Below are positions 48,761 to 57,378 of a stretch of DNA of 64,000 nucleotides, piece by piece. The notes beneath the pieces are model-generated. The model saw only the letters and a program-made list of their open reading frames with translations. It was not told where the DNA came from and ran no database searches. Positions within the stretch are counted from its first letter, which is position 1. Each line of letters opens with the position of its first letter. The position numbers and the translations under genes are program-made. The stretch is from NCBI GenBank assembly GCA_016706565.1, contig JADJJI010000011.1, positions 310,001-374,000 of the forward strand. The letters are read 5' to 3'. Source of the stretch: Piscinibacter sp. (GTDB taxonomy: Bacteria > Pseudomonadota > Gammaproteobacteria > Burkholderiales > Burkholderiaceae_C).

Positions 48761-50186
48761 GCGGCTCGCGGCACTCGCCGCCGCCGCGCTGGGCATGTCG
48801 GCTGCGGGCGCGGCCACGCTCGAGCCGGATCTGGCGGCGCGCCTGGCGCGTGACCAGGGCACCCAGCGCTACCCGGTGATCCTGCGCCTGGCGCAGCAGC
48901 CCGATGCGAACGAGATGGCGCAGCGGGTGGCGGCCGTTGCGCAGGGGCAGCGCGGCGGCCGCTTGCTCGAGGCGCTGAAGGCGTTCAACGCGCCGCTGCA
49001 GGCGCCCCTGGTGCTCGATCTGCAATCCCGCCACGCCGAACAGGTGGTGCCGCTGGTCACGCTCAATGCGATCGCCGCGCATCTGCCGGCCAAGGACATC
49101 CGCGAGCTCGCCAAGCGCAGCGACATCGCCAGCATCCGCTACGACATCGGCCTGCTCGCGCCGTCGCGCCGGCCGGTGGCCGACCCCTGCAAGCCAGCGC
49201 GGCCGACGCCGCGCCAGCGCCTGCCCAAGTCGTGCCGTGGCGAGGGCCGTGCGCCCGCCGCCGTGCAAGCCGCAGGCTTCGATGCGCAGCTGCCAGCCTC
49301 GCCGGCCTTGCGGGCGATCGGCGCGCCGGCCGCCTGGCAGGCCGGGTACACCGGCAAGGGCGTGACGGTGGCGGTGGTCGACACCGGCATCGACGCCTCG
49401 CACCCCGATCTGGCCGGCAGCTTCCGCGGTGGCGCGGCCGACTGGTTCGACGTGCACGGCGAACATGCCCGGCCGATGGACCGCCACGGCCACGGCACGC
49501 AGATCGCGGGGCTGGTCAGCGGCGCCGGCGCGAGCGGGCAGACGCTCGGCGTCGCGCCGCAGTCGCGCTGGATCGCCGCGCGCATCTACAACGACCGCAA
49601 CATCGGCCGCCTGTCGCAACTGCATCGCATCATGGCCTGGCTGCTCGATCCCGACGGCAAGCCGGCCACGCCGGATGCGCCGCAGGTCGTGCTCAACGCC
49701 TGGGGTCTGGGCGACAGGCCCGGCAGCTGCGACGACGAGTTCGCGCGCGACCTGCGCTGGCTGCGCGCGGCCGGCATGCACGTGGTGTTCGCGGCCGGCA
49801 ACGGCGGGCCGATGGAGAACTCGAGCCTGAGCCCGGCCAACAATGCCGGCGCACTGGCAGTCGGCGCGCTCGACGGCGAGGGCCAGATGGCGATGTTCAG
49901 CAGCCGCGGTGTGTCCGCCTGCGATGCGCGGCCCTATCCCGACGTGATGGCGCCGGGTGAGCTGCTGCGCACCACCGACCTCGCCGCCGGCAGCATGCCG
50001 ATCACCACCTTGGCCACCGGCACTTCGTACGCCGCCGCGTTGGTCAGCGGCGAGCTGGCGCTGCTGCTGCAGGCGCGGCCCGACATGCCGATGGCCGAGC
50101 GCGAGGCGCTGCTGCGCGCCGTGCCCGGCGAGACGCGGCCGCCGCTGCTGCGCGCGCTCGGCCTCGCGGCGCGCACCGCGCCCTGA
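48720..50186 (+). CDS. Subtilisin-like S8 serine protease, exported
   Basis: 488 aa. Signal peptide (RRLAALAAAALGMSAAGAA), then an inhibitor-like propeptide (~40-145) and the S8 catalytic domain: D221 (VVDTGIDASHPD), H258 (DRHGHGTQIAGL), oxyanion N361 (FAAGNGG), S436 (ATGTSYAAALVSG). The usual GTSMAxP is altered to GTSYAAA. Its place among the copper oxidase genes suggests maturation of the secreted oxidase or beta-helix protein (inference). The 41-base overlap with the upstream gene is unusual but the ATG at 48720 is well placed after AGAAGGTG. Confidence 0.9.
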   Translation: MQAIRWSRDSWSGRRLAALAAAALGMSAAGAATLEPDLAARLARDQGTQRYPVILRLAQQPDANEMAQRVAAVAQGQRGGRLLEALKAFNAPLQAPLVLDLQSRHAEQVVPLVTLNAIAAHLPAKDIRELAKRSDIASIRYDIGLLAPSRRPVADPCKPARPTPRQRLPKSCRGEGRAPAAVQAAGFDAQLPASPALRAIGAPAAWQAGYTGKGVTVAVVDTGIDASHPDLAGSFRGGAADWFDVHGEHARPMDRHGHGTQIAGLVSGAGASGQTLGVAPQSRWIAARIYNDRNIGRLSQLHRIMAWLLDPDGKPATPDAPQVVLNAWGLGDRPGSCDDEFARDLRWLRAAGMHVVFAAGNGGPMENSSLSPANNAGALAVGALDGEGQMAMFSSRGVSACDARPYPDVMAPGELLRTTDLAAGSMPITTLATGTSYAAALVSGELALLLQARPDMPMAEREALLRAVPGETRPPLLRALGLAARTAP

Positions 50187-50188
50187 CG

Positions 50189-50794
50189 ATGCATCGCGCC
50201 CGCTCCCCCGAGCGACGCCGCAGCCTCGCCCTGCTGCTCGGCGCGGGGCTGTCCGCCCTCGTGCCGCGCCGCAGTGCCGCGACGGCGGCGGCGCGGCAAA
50301 CGCAGGTGCTGCACCCGAAGCTCGCGCCCTTGCCGGCGGTGGCGCTGACCACGATGCGGGGCGAGTCGCGCAGGCTCGACAGCGAACTCGACAACGCCGT
50401 GCCGCTGGTGCTCAACTTCGTCTTCACCACCTGCTCGACGAGCTGCTCGCTGCAGACCGCGGTGCTCGCGCAGGTGCAGCGCGAACTCGGCGGCCGCGGC
50501 CGCAAGCTGCAGCTGGCCAGCATCACCATCGATCCCGACAACGACACGCCGGAGCAGCTGCGCCGCTTCGCCGGCAGCTTCCGCACCGGCCCGGGCTGGC
50601 AGTTCTACACCGGCCGCTTCGACGACCTGCTGCAGGTGCAGAAGCATTTCGACGTCTACCGCGGCAGCAAGGCCTCGCACCCACCGGTGCTGCTGATGCG
50701 GCGCAGCGCGCGCGCACCCTGGTTGCGCGTCGAAGGCTTCCCCGACGCGGCCGAACTGGTGGCGCTGATCGAATCGCTGCCGGCCGCGGGGTGA
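50189..50794 (+). CDS. SCO1/SenC-family copper chaperone
   Basis: 201 aa thioredoxin-fold protein that delivers copper to oxidase sites in the periplasm. The copper ligands are C82 and C86 (TTCSTSCSLQT) and H164 (KASHPPVLL). TIDPDNDTPEQLRRF is a SCO signature. The N-terminus (ERRRSLALLLGAGLSALVP) is a signal peptide with twin arginines, possibly Tat. Starts two bases after the protease stop. Its presence strongly supports a copper enzyme as the operon's product. Confidence 0.92.
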   Translation: MHRARSPERRRSLALLLGAGLSALVPRRSAATAAARQTQVLHPKLAPLPAVALTTMRGESRRLDSELDNAVPLVLNFVFTTCSTSCSLQTAVLAQVQRELGGRGRKLQLASITIDPDNDTPEQLRRFAGSFRTGPGWQFYTGRFDDLLQVQKHFDVYRGSKASHPPVLLMRRSARAPWLRVEGFPDAAELVALIESLPAAG

Positions 50795-52323
50795 TCGGCG
50801 TGCGCTTGCGCGATGCCCTCGCAGCGCTGTGGGCGCTGGTGCTCGCGATGCCCGTGCCCCCGGCGCAGGCCGCCGACACCGAGCGTGGCCGGGCGCTGTA
50901 CGAAGGCCGCGTCGCGATGAGCACGGTGGGCGCGTCGCCGATGCCGGCCGCCTGCGCAGCCTGCCACCGCCCCAGCGGCATGGGCAACTTCGAGGGCGGC
51001 CTGGCGGTGCCACCGATCGCCGGGCCGATGCTGTTCGAGCCTCTGGACCGCGACACCGCGCGCTTCTTCCCCGCGTCGGCGCGCTGGCGCGTGCGGCCGG
51101 CCTACGACGAGGCCTCGCTCGGCCGCCTGCTGCGCAGCGGAGAGTCGCCCGACGGCGTGACGCTGCAGCCGGCCATGCCGCGCTACCGGATCGACGACGC
51201 CGACCTCGCCGACCTCAGCGCCTACCTGCGCACGATGTCGCAGGGCACGCCGCCGGGGCTGGACGCCGACACGGTTCGCGTGGCCACCGTCACCACGCCC
51301 GATGCCGACCCGCGGCGCCGTGACGCGATGCTGGCCACGTTGCAGCACTTCATCGCGCAGAAGAACGGCCAGTCGCGCCACGAGGTGAAGCGCTCGGTGC
51401 AGTCCTCGCGCACGCGCGAGATGGTCATGTACCGCAAGTTCCGCATCTGGCAGCTCGAGCATTGGGCGCTGGAGGGCGAGCCTTCGACCTGGGCCGCACA
51501 GCTCGATGCACGGCAGTCGCGCCAGCCGGTGTATGCGCTGGTGGCGGGCATGGGCGGCGCGCAGTGGGCGCCCATCGATGCGTTCTGCGCGCGGCACCGC
51601 CTGCCCTGCCTGCTGCCACTCGCCGAGGCAGGCGGCGGGCGCGCGCCAGGCTTCTACAGCCTGCACTTCCATGCCGGCATCGATGCCGATGCCGCGATGG
51701 CCGCGTCGCGCCTGAAGGCGCAGGGACTGCGCCGCGCGCTGCTGTGGGGTACGCCGGGCCCGCTGGCCGATCGTGTGCGAGGCGTGTTCGCGGAGCAGGG
51801 TGTGGCGCTGGACGACGGCGACAGTGAAGCGCCGGCGATCGTCTCGCTGCTGCCGCCGCAGGCCCATGCAGCGCGCCTGAGCGAGGGCGGCCACGGCTTT
51901 CGGGTGGTGGCCTGGCTGCCCGGCACGCACGCGCTCGGCCGGGCCGAGCTGGATGCGGCGCTGCCGCAGACGCAACGCGGCTGGATCGTCACGCCGATGC
52001 GCACCGGCGAGCCGCTGGATCGCCAGTTGCTGCGCACGCGACTGTGGCTGCGCGGCCAGGGGCTCGAGAGTGTTCCGGTCGACGTGGCGGCCAGCACGCT
52101 GCAGGCCGCCACCGTGCTTGGCGAGGGCCTTGTGCACCTGGACTTCGGTTTCACGCCGGAGTACCTGCTCGAGCTGCTCGAGCATGGGCTGGAGAACGTC
52201 ATCCCCTGGAGCCCCTATCCGCGCCTGGCCATCGGGCCCGACCAGCGCATCGCCTCCAAGGGCAGCTGGGTCGGCGAGGTGCGCGAAGGACGCGTCGCCT
52301 GGCAGTGGCAGGCGCTGCCCTGA
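50791..52323 (+). CDS. c-type cytochrome fused to periplasmic-binding-like domain
   Basis: 510 aa from GTG 50791, in a GTGA overlap with the SCO gene; GTG 50800 is an alternative. Signal peptide (WALVLAMPVPPAQA). Haem site C55-A-A-C58-H59 with a likely Met ligand in LQPAMPRYRI. Residues ~150-510 resemble an ABC-type substrate-binding/receptor fold (YALVAGMGGAQWAPIDAFCA, ALLWGTPGPLADRVRGVF, LEHGLENVIPWSPYPRLAIG). It could take electrons from the oxidase or couple sensing to electron flow. Convergent with the regulator at 52351; no terminator is evident in the 27-base gap. Confidence 0.82.
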   Translation: MIGVRLRDALAALWALVLAMPVPPAQAADTERGRALYEGRVAMSTVGASPMPAACAACHRPSGMGNFEGGLAVPPIAGPMLFEPLDRDTARFFPASARWRVRPAYDEASLGRLLRSGESPDGVTLQPAMPRYRIDDADLADLSAYLRTMSQGTPPGLDADTVRVATVTTPDADPRRRDAMLATLQHFIAQKNGQSRHEVKRSVQSSRTREMVMYRKFRIWQLEHWALEGEPSTWAAQLDARQSRQPVYALVAGMGGAQWAPIDAFCARHRLPCLLPLAEAGGGRAPGFYSLHFHAGIDADAAMAASRLKAQGLRRALLWGTPGPLADRVRGVFAEQGVALDDGDSEAPAIVSLLPPQAHAARLSEGGHGFRVVAWLPGTHALGRAELDAALPQTQRGWIVTPMRTGEPLDRQLLRTRLWLRGQGLESVPVDVAASTLQAATVLGEGLVHLDFGFTPEYLLELLEHGLENVIPWSPYPRLAIGPDQRIASKGSWVGEVREGRVAWQWQALP

Positions 52324-52350
52324 CGGGGCGCGCCGCGCAGAACCGCAGGA

Positions 52351-53049
52351 TCAGCCGGGCACGCCCGACTCGAAGGCCATCGCCGAGCGCGAGGGCATCT
52401 GCGGCCGCTGCACCAGGCCGAGCTCGACCGCCAGCAGCGCCAGTTCAACCGCCGAGTTCAGGCGCAGCTTGCGCATCAGGTTGGCGCGGTGTTTCTCCAC
52501 CGTCTTCGCGCTCAGGTTCAGGTAGGCGGCGGCGGAGCGGTTCGTGCCGCCCTCGGCGATCAGCTTGAAGATCGTGCGCTCGCGGCTGGACAGCGTGTCC
52601 CAGGGGTTCGTGTCGCGCGACTTCTGCGGGTGCAGCATGCCGTCGAGCAGCAGGCTGGCCAGATCCTGGCCGAGGAAGCGCCGGCCAGCGAGCACCGTCT
52701 TCACCGCCAGCAGCATCTCTTCGGCCGGGCAGTCCTTGCGCAGGAAGCCGGCGCAGCCGGCGCGCATCGCCTCGCCGGCGTGGATCTCGGAGTCGTACTC
52801 GCTCAGTGCCAGAACCTTCTGCTGCGGCAGCCGGCGGCGGATCTGCGCGGTGGCATCGATGCCGCTGGTGCCGGGCAGCGTGAGGTCCATCAGCACCAGG
52901 TCGGGCTGCAGCTGGAGGGTCTTGACCACCGCCTCGCGCCCGTCGACGGCTTCGTCGACGACGCTGTAGTCGGGATGGGTGGCAAGCAGCGCCCGCAGGC
53001 CGTGGCGCAGCAGCGGGTGGTCTTCGGCAACGAGGATGCGGTAGCTCAT
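52351..53049 (-). CDS. LuxR/NarL-type response regulator, last gene of secretion operon
   Basis: 232 aa from ATG 53049. Receiver: YRILVAEDHPLLRHGL, phospho-acceptor in LVLMDLTLPGTSGID, VLALSEYDS, GCAGFLRKD. C-terminal helix-turn-helix: LSSRERTIFKLIAEGGTNRS, AAYLNLSAKTVEKHRANLMR. Its start shares four bases (ATGA) with the stop of the preceding gene, so it is translated with the secretion system. No cognate kinase is adjacent. Confidence 0.92.
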   Translation of the reverse strand: MSYRILVAEDHPLLRHGLRALLATHPDYSVVDEAVDGREAVVKTLQLQPDLVLMDLTLPGTSGIDATAQIRRRLPQQKVLALSEYDSEIHAGEAMRAGCAGFLRKDCPAEEMLLAVKTVLAGRRFLGQDLASLLLDGMLHPQKSRDTNPWDTLSSRERTIFKLIAEGGTNRSAAAYLNLSAKTVEKHRANLMRKLRLNSAVELALLAVELGLVQRPQMPSRSAMAFESGVPG

Positions 53050-53582
53050 GGCGTGGCTGCTGACGAGGTGGCGGTGGAGGGGCTGTTGCGCTGCGGCGCC
53101 GGTGATGCCGGCGCCGCGCTGGCGCGGGGAACGAACATGAAGCGCCACGACGCGTACTGCGTGGCGCCCTCGAAGGACTCGAGCCCGGGGGCGAAGGCCG
53201 TGCGGCGCAGCGGCTCACCCTCGGCCTGGCTGTAGACGCCGATGATCTGGTTGCCGCGCCGCACGATGCCCCACGGCAGCTCGGGCTGCATCGGGTCGGC
53301 GTAGATGCGGCGCAGGTGGCGCACCGGGCTCGGGAAGCGCGAGTCGCGCACCAGTTCGTCCAGCGACACCGGCAGGTGCTTCACCGGGCCGGGCGTGGCG
53401 CGGTGATACGACTCGAGCGCGGAGCGGAACTGCTGGCCCACCCACAGCAGCTGCGTCTCGCGTTCGCGCTGGCGCGCGGTGACGGCCGACTCGGCGAACT
53501 GCACCGCGGCCAGCCCGCCCAGCGCCAGCAGCACCACCAGGCCCATCAGCACCACGCCGCGCGCCGGTCGCCCGTGTTTCAT
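53046..53582 (-). CDS. Atypical pseudopilin-like type II secretion protein
   Basis: 178 aa. One N-terminal hydrophobic segment (RGVVLMGLVVLLALGGLAAV) starting soon after Arg-Gly, as in pseudopilins, but with Val at +1 and no Glu at +5. The periplasmic part includes ALESYHRATPG, VSLDELVRDSRFPSPVRHLR and WGIVRRGNQIIGVYSQAEGE. Missing Glu5 is a feature of the tip pseudopilin GspK, so this might play that part, though GspK is usually larger. ATGA overlaps on both sides. Confidence 0.72.
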   Translation of the reverse strand: MKHGRPARGVVLMGLVVLLALGGLAAVQFAESAVTARQRERETQLLWVGQQFRSALESYHRATPGPVKHLPVSLDELVRDSRFPSPVRHLRRIYADPMQPELPWGIVRRGNQIIGVYSQAEGEPLRRTAFAPGLESFEGATQYASWRFMFVPRASAAPASPAPQRNSPSTATSSAATP

Positions 53583-54088
53583 CGTGCACCCCCCGCGTCG
53601 GGCGCCGAAGCCGCCACGGCCGTCGCGGTGACCACCGTGCTGGAGCCGCCCTCGCGCGCGACCAGGTCGGGCAGGGCAGCGGGCGCCGCATCGGCGGCCA
53701 CGGCGGCAGCCCGGCGCGGTTCGCCGTTCAGGTCGGTCATCGTGCTCTGCACGTCGATCACACCGCCCTTGTCGGCGTCGCGCGGCGCCACCACCACCCA
53801 GGTCGGCGATTCGGTGAAGGGGTCGATCGGGATCGCGCGCAGGTAGCGCTGCGTGACCAGGTCTTCCAGCGTGTCCGGGTAGCGGCCGCGGTCGCCGTGG
53901 AACTTGTCGATCGCCTCGCGCAGCGCGGCGAGGTTGCTCTGCAGCACCTGCTCGCGGCCGCGCTCCAGCGTGGCCATGTACTGCGGCAGTGCCAGCGAGA
54001 GCAGCAGCCCGAGCATGGCCATCACGATGACCAGCTCGATCATCGTGAATCCGCGGGAAGGGCGTGTCGGTGCGAAGCTCATCGGCAT
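53579..54088 (-). CDS. Type II secretion pseudopilin
   Basis: 169 aa from ATG 54088 (one-base overlap with the upstream stop). Prepilin site SRG|FTMIELVIVMAMLGLLLS with Phe+1 and Glu+5, then a long helix (LERGREQVLQSNLAALREAI) and GRYPDTLEDLVTQRYLRAIP, a GspG-like pattern. Ends in an Ala-rich tail of about 50 residues. Confidence 0.87.
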   Translation of the reverse strand: MPMSFAPTRPSRGFTMIELVIVMAMLGLLLSLALPQYMATLERGREQVLQSNLAALREAIDKFHGDRGRYPDTLEDLVTQRYLRAIPIDPFTESPTWVVVAPRDADKGGVIDVQSTMTDLNGEPRRAAAVAADAAPAALPDLVAREGGSSTVVTATAVAASAPDAGGAR

Positions 54089-54570
54089 CACCACTCGCGG
54101 TAGGGCGTGCCGTCCAGCGCGATGCCGGTGGCGGTGGAGTAGACGTCGTAGACGTCGTCGCCGTCGCGCGGCTCGTCGGGCGGGCTGGCGTAGCTGCGCA
54201 GGCCCCAGGTGGCTTGCGCATCGGCACGCGCGTCGGCGAAGAACGGGTCGCGCGGCAGGCGCCGCAGGAAGTACAGGCGCCCGCCCTTCGGGTCCTGCGC
54301 GTCGGCCACGCCGCTGACCAGCACCGCCAGCGAGGGCGGGTAGCCCGACTCGCCCAGGTTGCGCACGATGCGGCCCTGCAGCGCGGCCGCACGGTAGCTG
54401 TCGATCGCGTCGCGGATCTCGCGCAGCGAGGCGCGCAGTGCCTGTTCGCGGCTGCGCTGCACGGCGGTCTCCGCCAGCGGCGCGGCCAGCATGGCCAGCA
54501 CGCCGAGCAGGGCGAGCGTGACCACCAGCTCGATGAGCGTGAAGCCGCGATGTGTGTGCCGACGGCGCAT
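54088..54570 (-). CDS. Type II secretion pseudopilin
   Basis: 160 aa. Prepilin site HRG|FTLIELVVTLALLGVLAM with Glu+5; then LRASLREIRDAIDSYRAAAL and LPRDPFFADARADAQATWGL. Of GspG/GspH-like size. Seven bases after the secretin stop. Overlaps the next gene by three bases. Confidence 0.88.
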   Translation of the reverse strand: MRRRHTHRGFTLIELVVTLALLGVLAMLAAPLAETAVQRSREQALRASLREIRDAIDSYRAAALQGRIVRNLGESGYPPSLAVLVSGVADAQDPKGGRLYFLRRLPRDPFFADARADAQATWGLRSYASPPDEPRDGDDVYDVYSTATGIALDGTPYREW

Positions 54571-54577
54571 GGCAGGC

Positions 54578-56806
54578 TCAGCCTTCGTCCGGCGCCACCG
54601 GCGGCGGCGGCGGGGGTGCGGTACCGGCCGGGGCGCTGGGCGAAGCTGGCGCCATCGCGCGGCCCGGTTGGACGGAAGCAGGTGCGGGTCGCCGCTGGTT
54701 GGTGCCCGGCGGCGGCGAGCTGCCGACGCCGCCGACCAGGGGCAGGCCGCTGCTGCCGCTGCCTGCGCCCGTCGTGGCGGCAGTCACCGTGCCGGTGCCC
54801 TGGCCGGCTGCCGTGGCACCACCAGCACCCGCTGGCGCGGCGCCGCCCGCCGGCGGAGACGACAGCTCCATCGGTGGGCGGCCCGCGTTGAGGATGGTGC
54901 TGCCGCCGGCGCCGCCGGCCTTCGGGCCGGTGGCCGGCTGGGCGGCCGCCGCCGCGCTCCCGGCGGCGCCGTTGGAGGGCGCCAGCGCGGGCATGTCGGC
55001 CGCATTGCCGCTGCGTGCCGCGCCGATCGGATCCAGGCGAAGCGGCTTCTCGCGCACGATGTTCTCGGTGCCCGACCAGACGTCGCCGTTGCGCGCCTCC
55101 GGCAGCGTCTGCGGTCGGATGATGCGCGGCGTGATCGACAGCACGATCTCGCTCTTCGTCGCGTTGCCGTTGTTCGAAGAGAACAGCCGCCCGGCCACCG
55201 GCACCTGGCCCAGGCCCGGCACCTTGCTGGCGGTGCTGCGATCCTGGTCGTTGATCAGGCCGGCGAGCACCTGGGTCTCGCCGTCCTTCAGGCGCAGCGA
55301 AGTCTGCGCGCTGCGCGTGCCGATCTGGTAGGCCTGGCCCGAGTCGGTGGTGATCGTCTTGGCGATGTTGCTCACCTCGAGGTTGATCTTGATGCCCACG
55401 TCGCCGTCGGCGTAGACCTGCGGCTCGACCTCCAGCTTGATGCCCACGTCGATGTACTGGATCGAGCCGGTGATCACCGAGGACTGCCCGGCCTGCTGCG
55501 GCGTGATCAGGTTGGTGATCACCGGCACCTTGTCGCCCACCAGGATGCGGGCCTTCTCCTTGTTGCGCGTGCGGATGCGCGGGCTGGCCAGGATGTTGGT
55601 CTCGGTGTCCTGCAGCATCAGGTTCAGCGCCACGCCGAGCTGCGAGGTGACGAGGTCGTTGCGCGTCAGCGCCTTCAGGTCGCCGATGGTCCGGGCGTTG
55701 GCCGGCGTGGCCACGCTGAACGCGTCGGGCCACTTGATGCCCAGGTTGGACATGCGGTCGACCGACACCTCGAGCACCTGCACCTCGAGCATCACCTCGG
55801 GGTCGGGCACGTCGTTGGCCGCGACGAGCTTCTCGGCCACCGCGATCGCGTCGGCGGTGTCGCGCATCACCAGCGTGTTGGTGCGCGCGTCGGTGACGAT
55901 GTCCTTGGTCTTGAGCAGCGACTTGATGATGTTGGCCACGTGCGCCGCCTCGATGTTGCTGAGCTGGAAACTGCGCACCTTCAGCTCGTTGTATTCCTTC
56001 TGCTTGGCCGCCACCGCGGGGTAGACGAACAGCGTGTTCTGGTTGAGCACGCGCTTCTCGAGCTGGTTCTGCAGCAGGATCAGGTCGATGGTGTCCTCCA
56101 CCGACGCGTCCTTCACGTAGATCGTGGTCTTCAGGTCGCTCTTCACGTCGCGGTCGAGGATGATGTTGACGTTCGCCGTGCGAGACAGCGCTTCGAACAC
56201 CATCTTCAGGTTGGCGTCGCGGAACTGCAGCGTCACCGGCTTGCGGAAGGCGCTCTGCGCAAGCTGCGCGCGTTCGCGCCCGGCGCGTTCGCCTTCGAGG
56301 CGCTCGTCCAGCGCCTTGAGCTGCGCGGCCACGGCGGCGTTGCCCGGCAGGTCCTTCTGCGCCCGGCGCAGCACGTCGCGCGCCGGGTCGGTCAGGCCGG
56401 CCTTGAGCATGCGCTCGGCCTGCTGGATCGCCGCCTCGCCCTTGCGCTGATCGTCCAGCTGCATCAGGCCGCGCTGGGCGCGCTCGCTGCCTTCGTCGAG
56501 CTGCAGTGCTTCCCGGTAGCGCTGGATGGCCTCGTCGACCCGGCCGGCGGTGCGGGCCTCGTCGGCACGGCGCAGCACGGCCTGCGTGGCCAGCTCGCGC
56601 TGGGTCAGGAAGTCGATCCGGTAGCGGGCATTGCCCGGGTCCATCTCGCTGGCCTTGCGCAGGTTCTGCAGGCCCTGCGCGACCTTGCCCTCGTTGAGCT
56701 GCTGCAGGCCGTCGGAGTGCATCGACTGGGCGGCGCAGCCGGCCAGCAGCAGGGCGGCGGCGAGGGCGACGAGGCGTCGCGCCATGAAGCGGTGTGCGGG
56801 TGACAT
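54578..56806 (-). CDS. gspD: Secretin of the type II secretion system (lipoprotein)
   Basis: 742 aa outer-membrane channel. Lipobox LLLAGC with C24, so it may reach the outer membrane without a separate pilotin. Next: TPR-like repeats (~27-145), a short coiled coil, an N0/STN domain (VTLQFRDANLKMVFEALSRT), an N1 domain (VRSFQLSNIEAAHVANIIKS), the secretin core (LEVQVLEVSVDRMSNLGIKW, VPVITNLITPQQAG, VPGLGQVPVAGRLFSSNNGN) and a C-terminal Pro/Ala/Gly-rich tail of ~130 residues. The TPR plus STN layout resembles MshL-type secretins more than classic GspD. The start overlaps the upstream stop by one base. Confidence 0.93.
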   Translation of the reverse strand: MSPAHRFMARRLVALAAALLLAGCAAQSMHSDGLQQLNEGKVAQGLQNLRKASEMDPGNARYRIDFLTQRELATQAVLRRADEARTAGRVDEAIQRYREALQLDEGSERAQRGLMQLDDQRKGEAAIQQAERMLKAGLTDPARDVLRRAQKDLPGNAAVAAQLKALDERLEGERAGRERAQLAQSAFRKPVTLQFRDANLKMVFEALSRTANVNIILDRDVKSDLKTTIYVKDASVEDTIDLILLQNQLEKRVLNQNTLFVYPAVAAKQKEYNELKVRSFQLSNIEAAHVANIIKSLLKTKDIVTDARTNTLVMRDTADAIAVAEKLVAANDVPDPEVMLEVQVLEVSVDRMSNLGIKWPDAFSVATPANARTIGDLKALTRNDLVTSQLGVALNLMLQDTETNILASPRIRTRNKEKARILVGDKVPVITNLITPQQAGQSSVITGSIQYIDVGIKLEVEPQVYADGDVGIKINLEVSNIAKTITTDSGQAYQIGTRSAQTSLRLKDGETQVLAGLINDQDRSTASKVPGLGQVPVAGRLFSSNNGNATKSEIVLSITPRIIRPQTLPEARNGDVWSGTENIVREKPLRLDPIGAARSGNAADMPALAPSNGAAGSAAAAAQPATGPKAGGAGGSTILNAGRPPMELSSPPAGGAAPAGAGGATAAGQGTGTVTAATTGAGSGSSGLPLVGGVGSSPPPGTNQRRPAPASVQPGRAMAPASPSAPAGTAPPPPPPVAPDEG

Positions 56807-57378
56807 CAGGAAGTTCCTCCCGCCACGACGAGCTTGAGCGTGACGTTGTTCTGGACGTGGGTGAAGACGAGTTCCTGCCCGGAGATCGCCGTGAGCTTGT
56901 AGCCGCCTTCGAGCGTGTCGCCGACGCCGGCCACCAGCAGCTTGTCGCCGAGCGACAGGAAGACGCGCGGCTTCGCCTTCGGCCCTTCGTCGAGCATGCC
57001 GACGAAGCGGTAGGGCAGCGTGGGCGGCGGAGGCGGCGGTGGCGGTGGCGGAGGCGGCGGTGGCGGTGCCGGCGGGGGCGGGGGCGGAGGCGGTGGTGGC
57101 TTGAACCATTCGCGCGCGGCGAAGGCGTCGTCCCCCGGGGCGGCTTCGATGCGCGGACGGGGCGCCGGGGTGGCATCGGCCACCCGGGCCGCCTGGGTGG
57201 CCTGCGTGGTCGACCGGGCGCCGGACTCCGTCGCGGCCACAGGCGGGGGAGCCGGCTTGCGCGCCATGCCGGAGGCCACCGCGCGCGCAGACGCATCGGG
57301 CCCGCCGTACAGCATGATCCAGGCCGACCACAGGCCGACCGCGGCCGCGCTGGCGAACAGCAGCGGGCGGCGCTTCAC
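56806..57378 (-). CDS. PilP/GspC-like inner-membrane linker with polyproline tract
   Basis: 190 aa, GTG start at 57378 (GTGA overlap). One N-terminal membrane segment (LLFASAAAVGLWSAWIMLYG), a flexible region, then residues 94-119: ten Pro, one Ala, fifteen Pro. The C-terminal domain (LPYRFVGMLDEGPKAKPRVF, LLVAGVGDTLEGGYKLTAIS) looks like the homology region of GspC or PilP, which contacts the secretin. The proline tract would need elongation factor P and could span the periplasm as a stiff rod. Confidence 0.78.
   Translation of the reverse strand: MKRRPLLFASAAAVGLWSAWIMLYGGPDASARAVASGMARKPAPPPVAATESGARSTTQATQAARVADATPAPRPRIEAAPGDDAFAAREWFKPPPPPPPPPPAPPPPPPPPPPPPPPPTLPYRFVGMLDEGPKAKPRVFLSLGDKLLVAGVGDTLEGGYKLTAISGQELVFTHVQNNVTLKLVVAGGTS
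57022..57099 (-). repeat. CCN tandem repeat encoding polyproline
   Basis: Seventy-eight bases of proline codons (GGC/GGA/GGT-type triplets on the plus strand), broken by one Ala codon. Such triplet runs are prone to slippage, so the proline number may vary between strains or assemblies. Confidence 0.85.

Noticed and set aside
52324-52350. Terminator between the convergent cytochrome and regulator genes
   Set aside because: The 27-base gap has GC-rich sequence but no clean stem followed by a T-run on either strand.
34316-53049. Regions 2-3 as a recently acquired mobile island
   Set aside because: No integrase, transposase, tRNA-flanking repeat or clear composition change is seen; GC-rich codon use looks like the ribosomal region.
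57022-57099. Short direct repeats as a CRISPR or minisatellite
   Set aside because: The units are proline codons in frame within a gene; there are no spacers.
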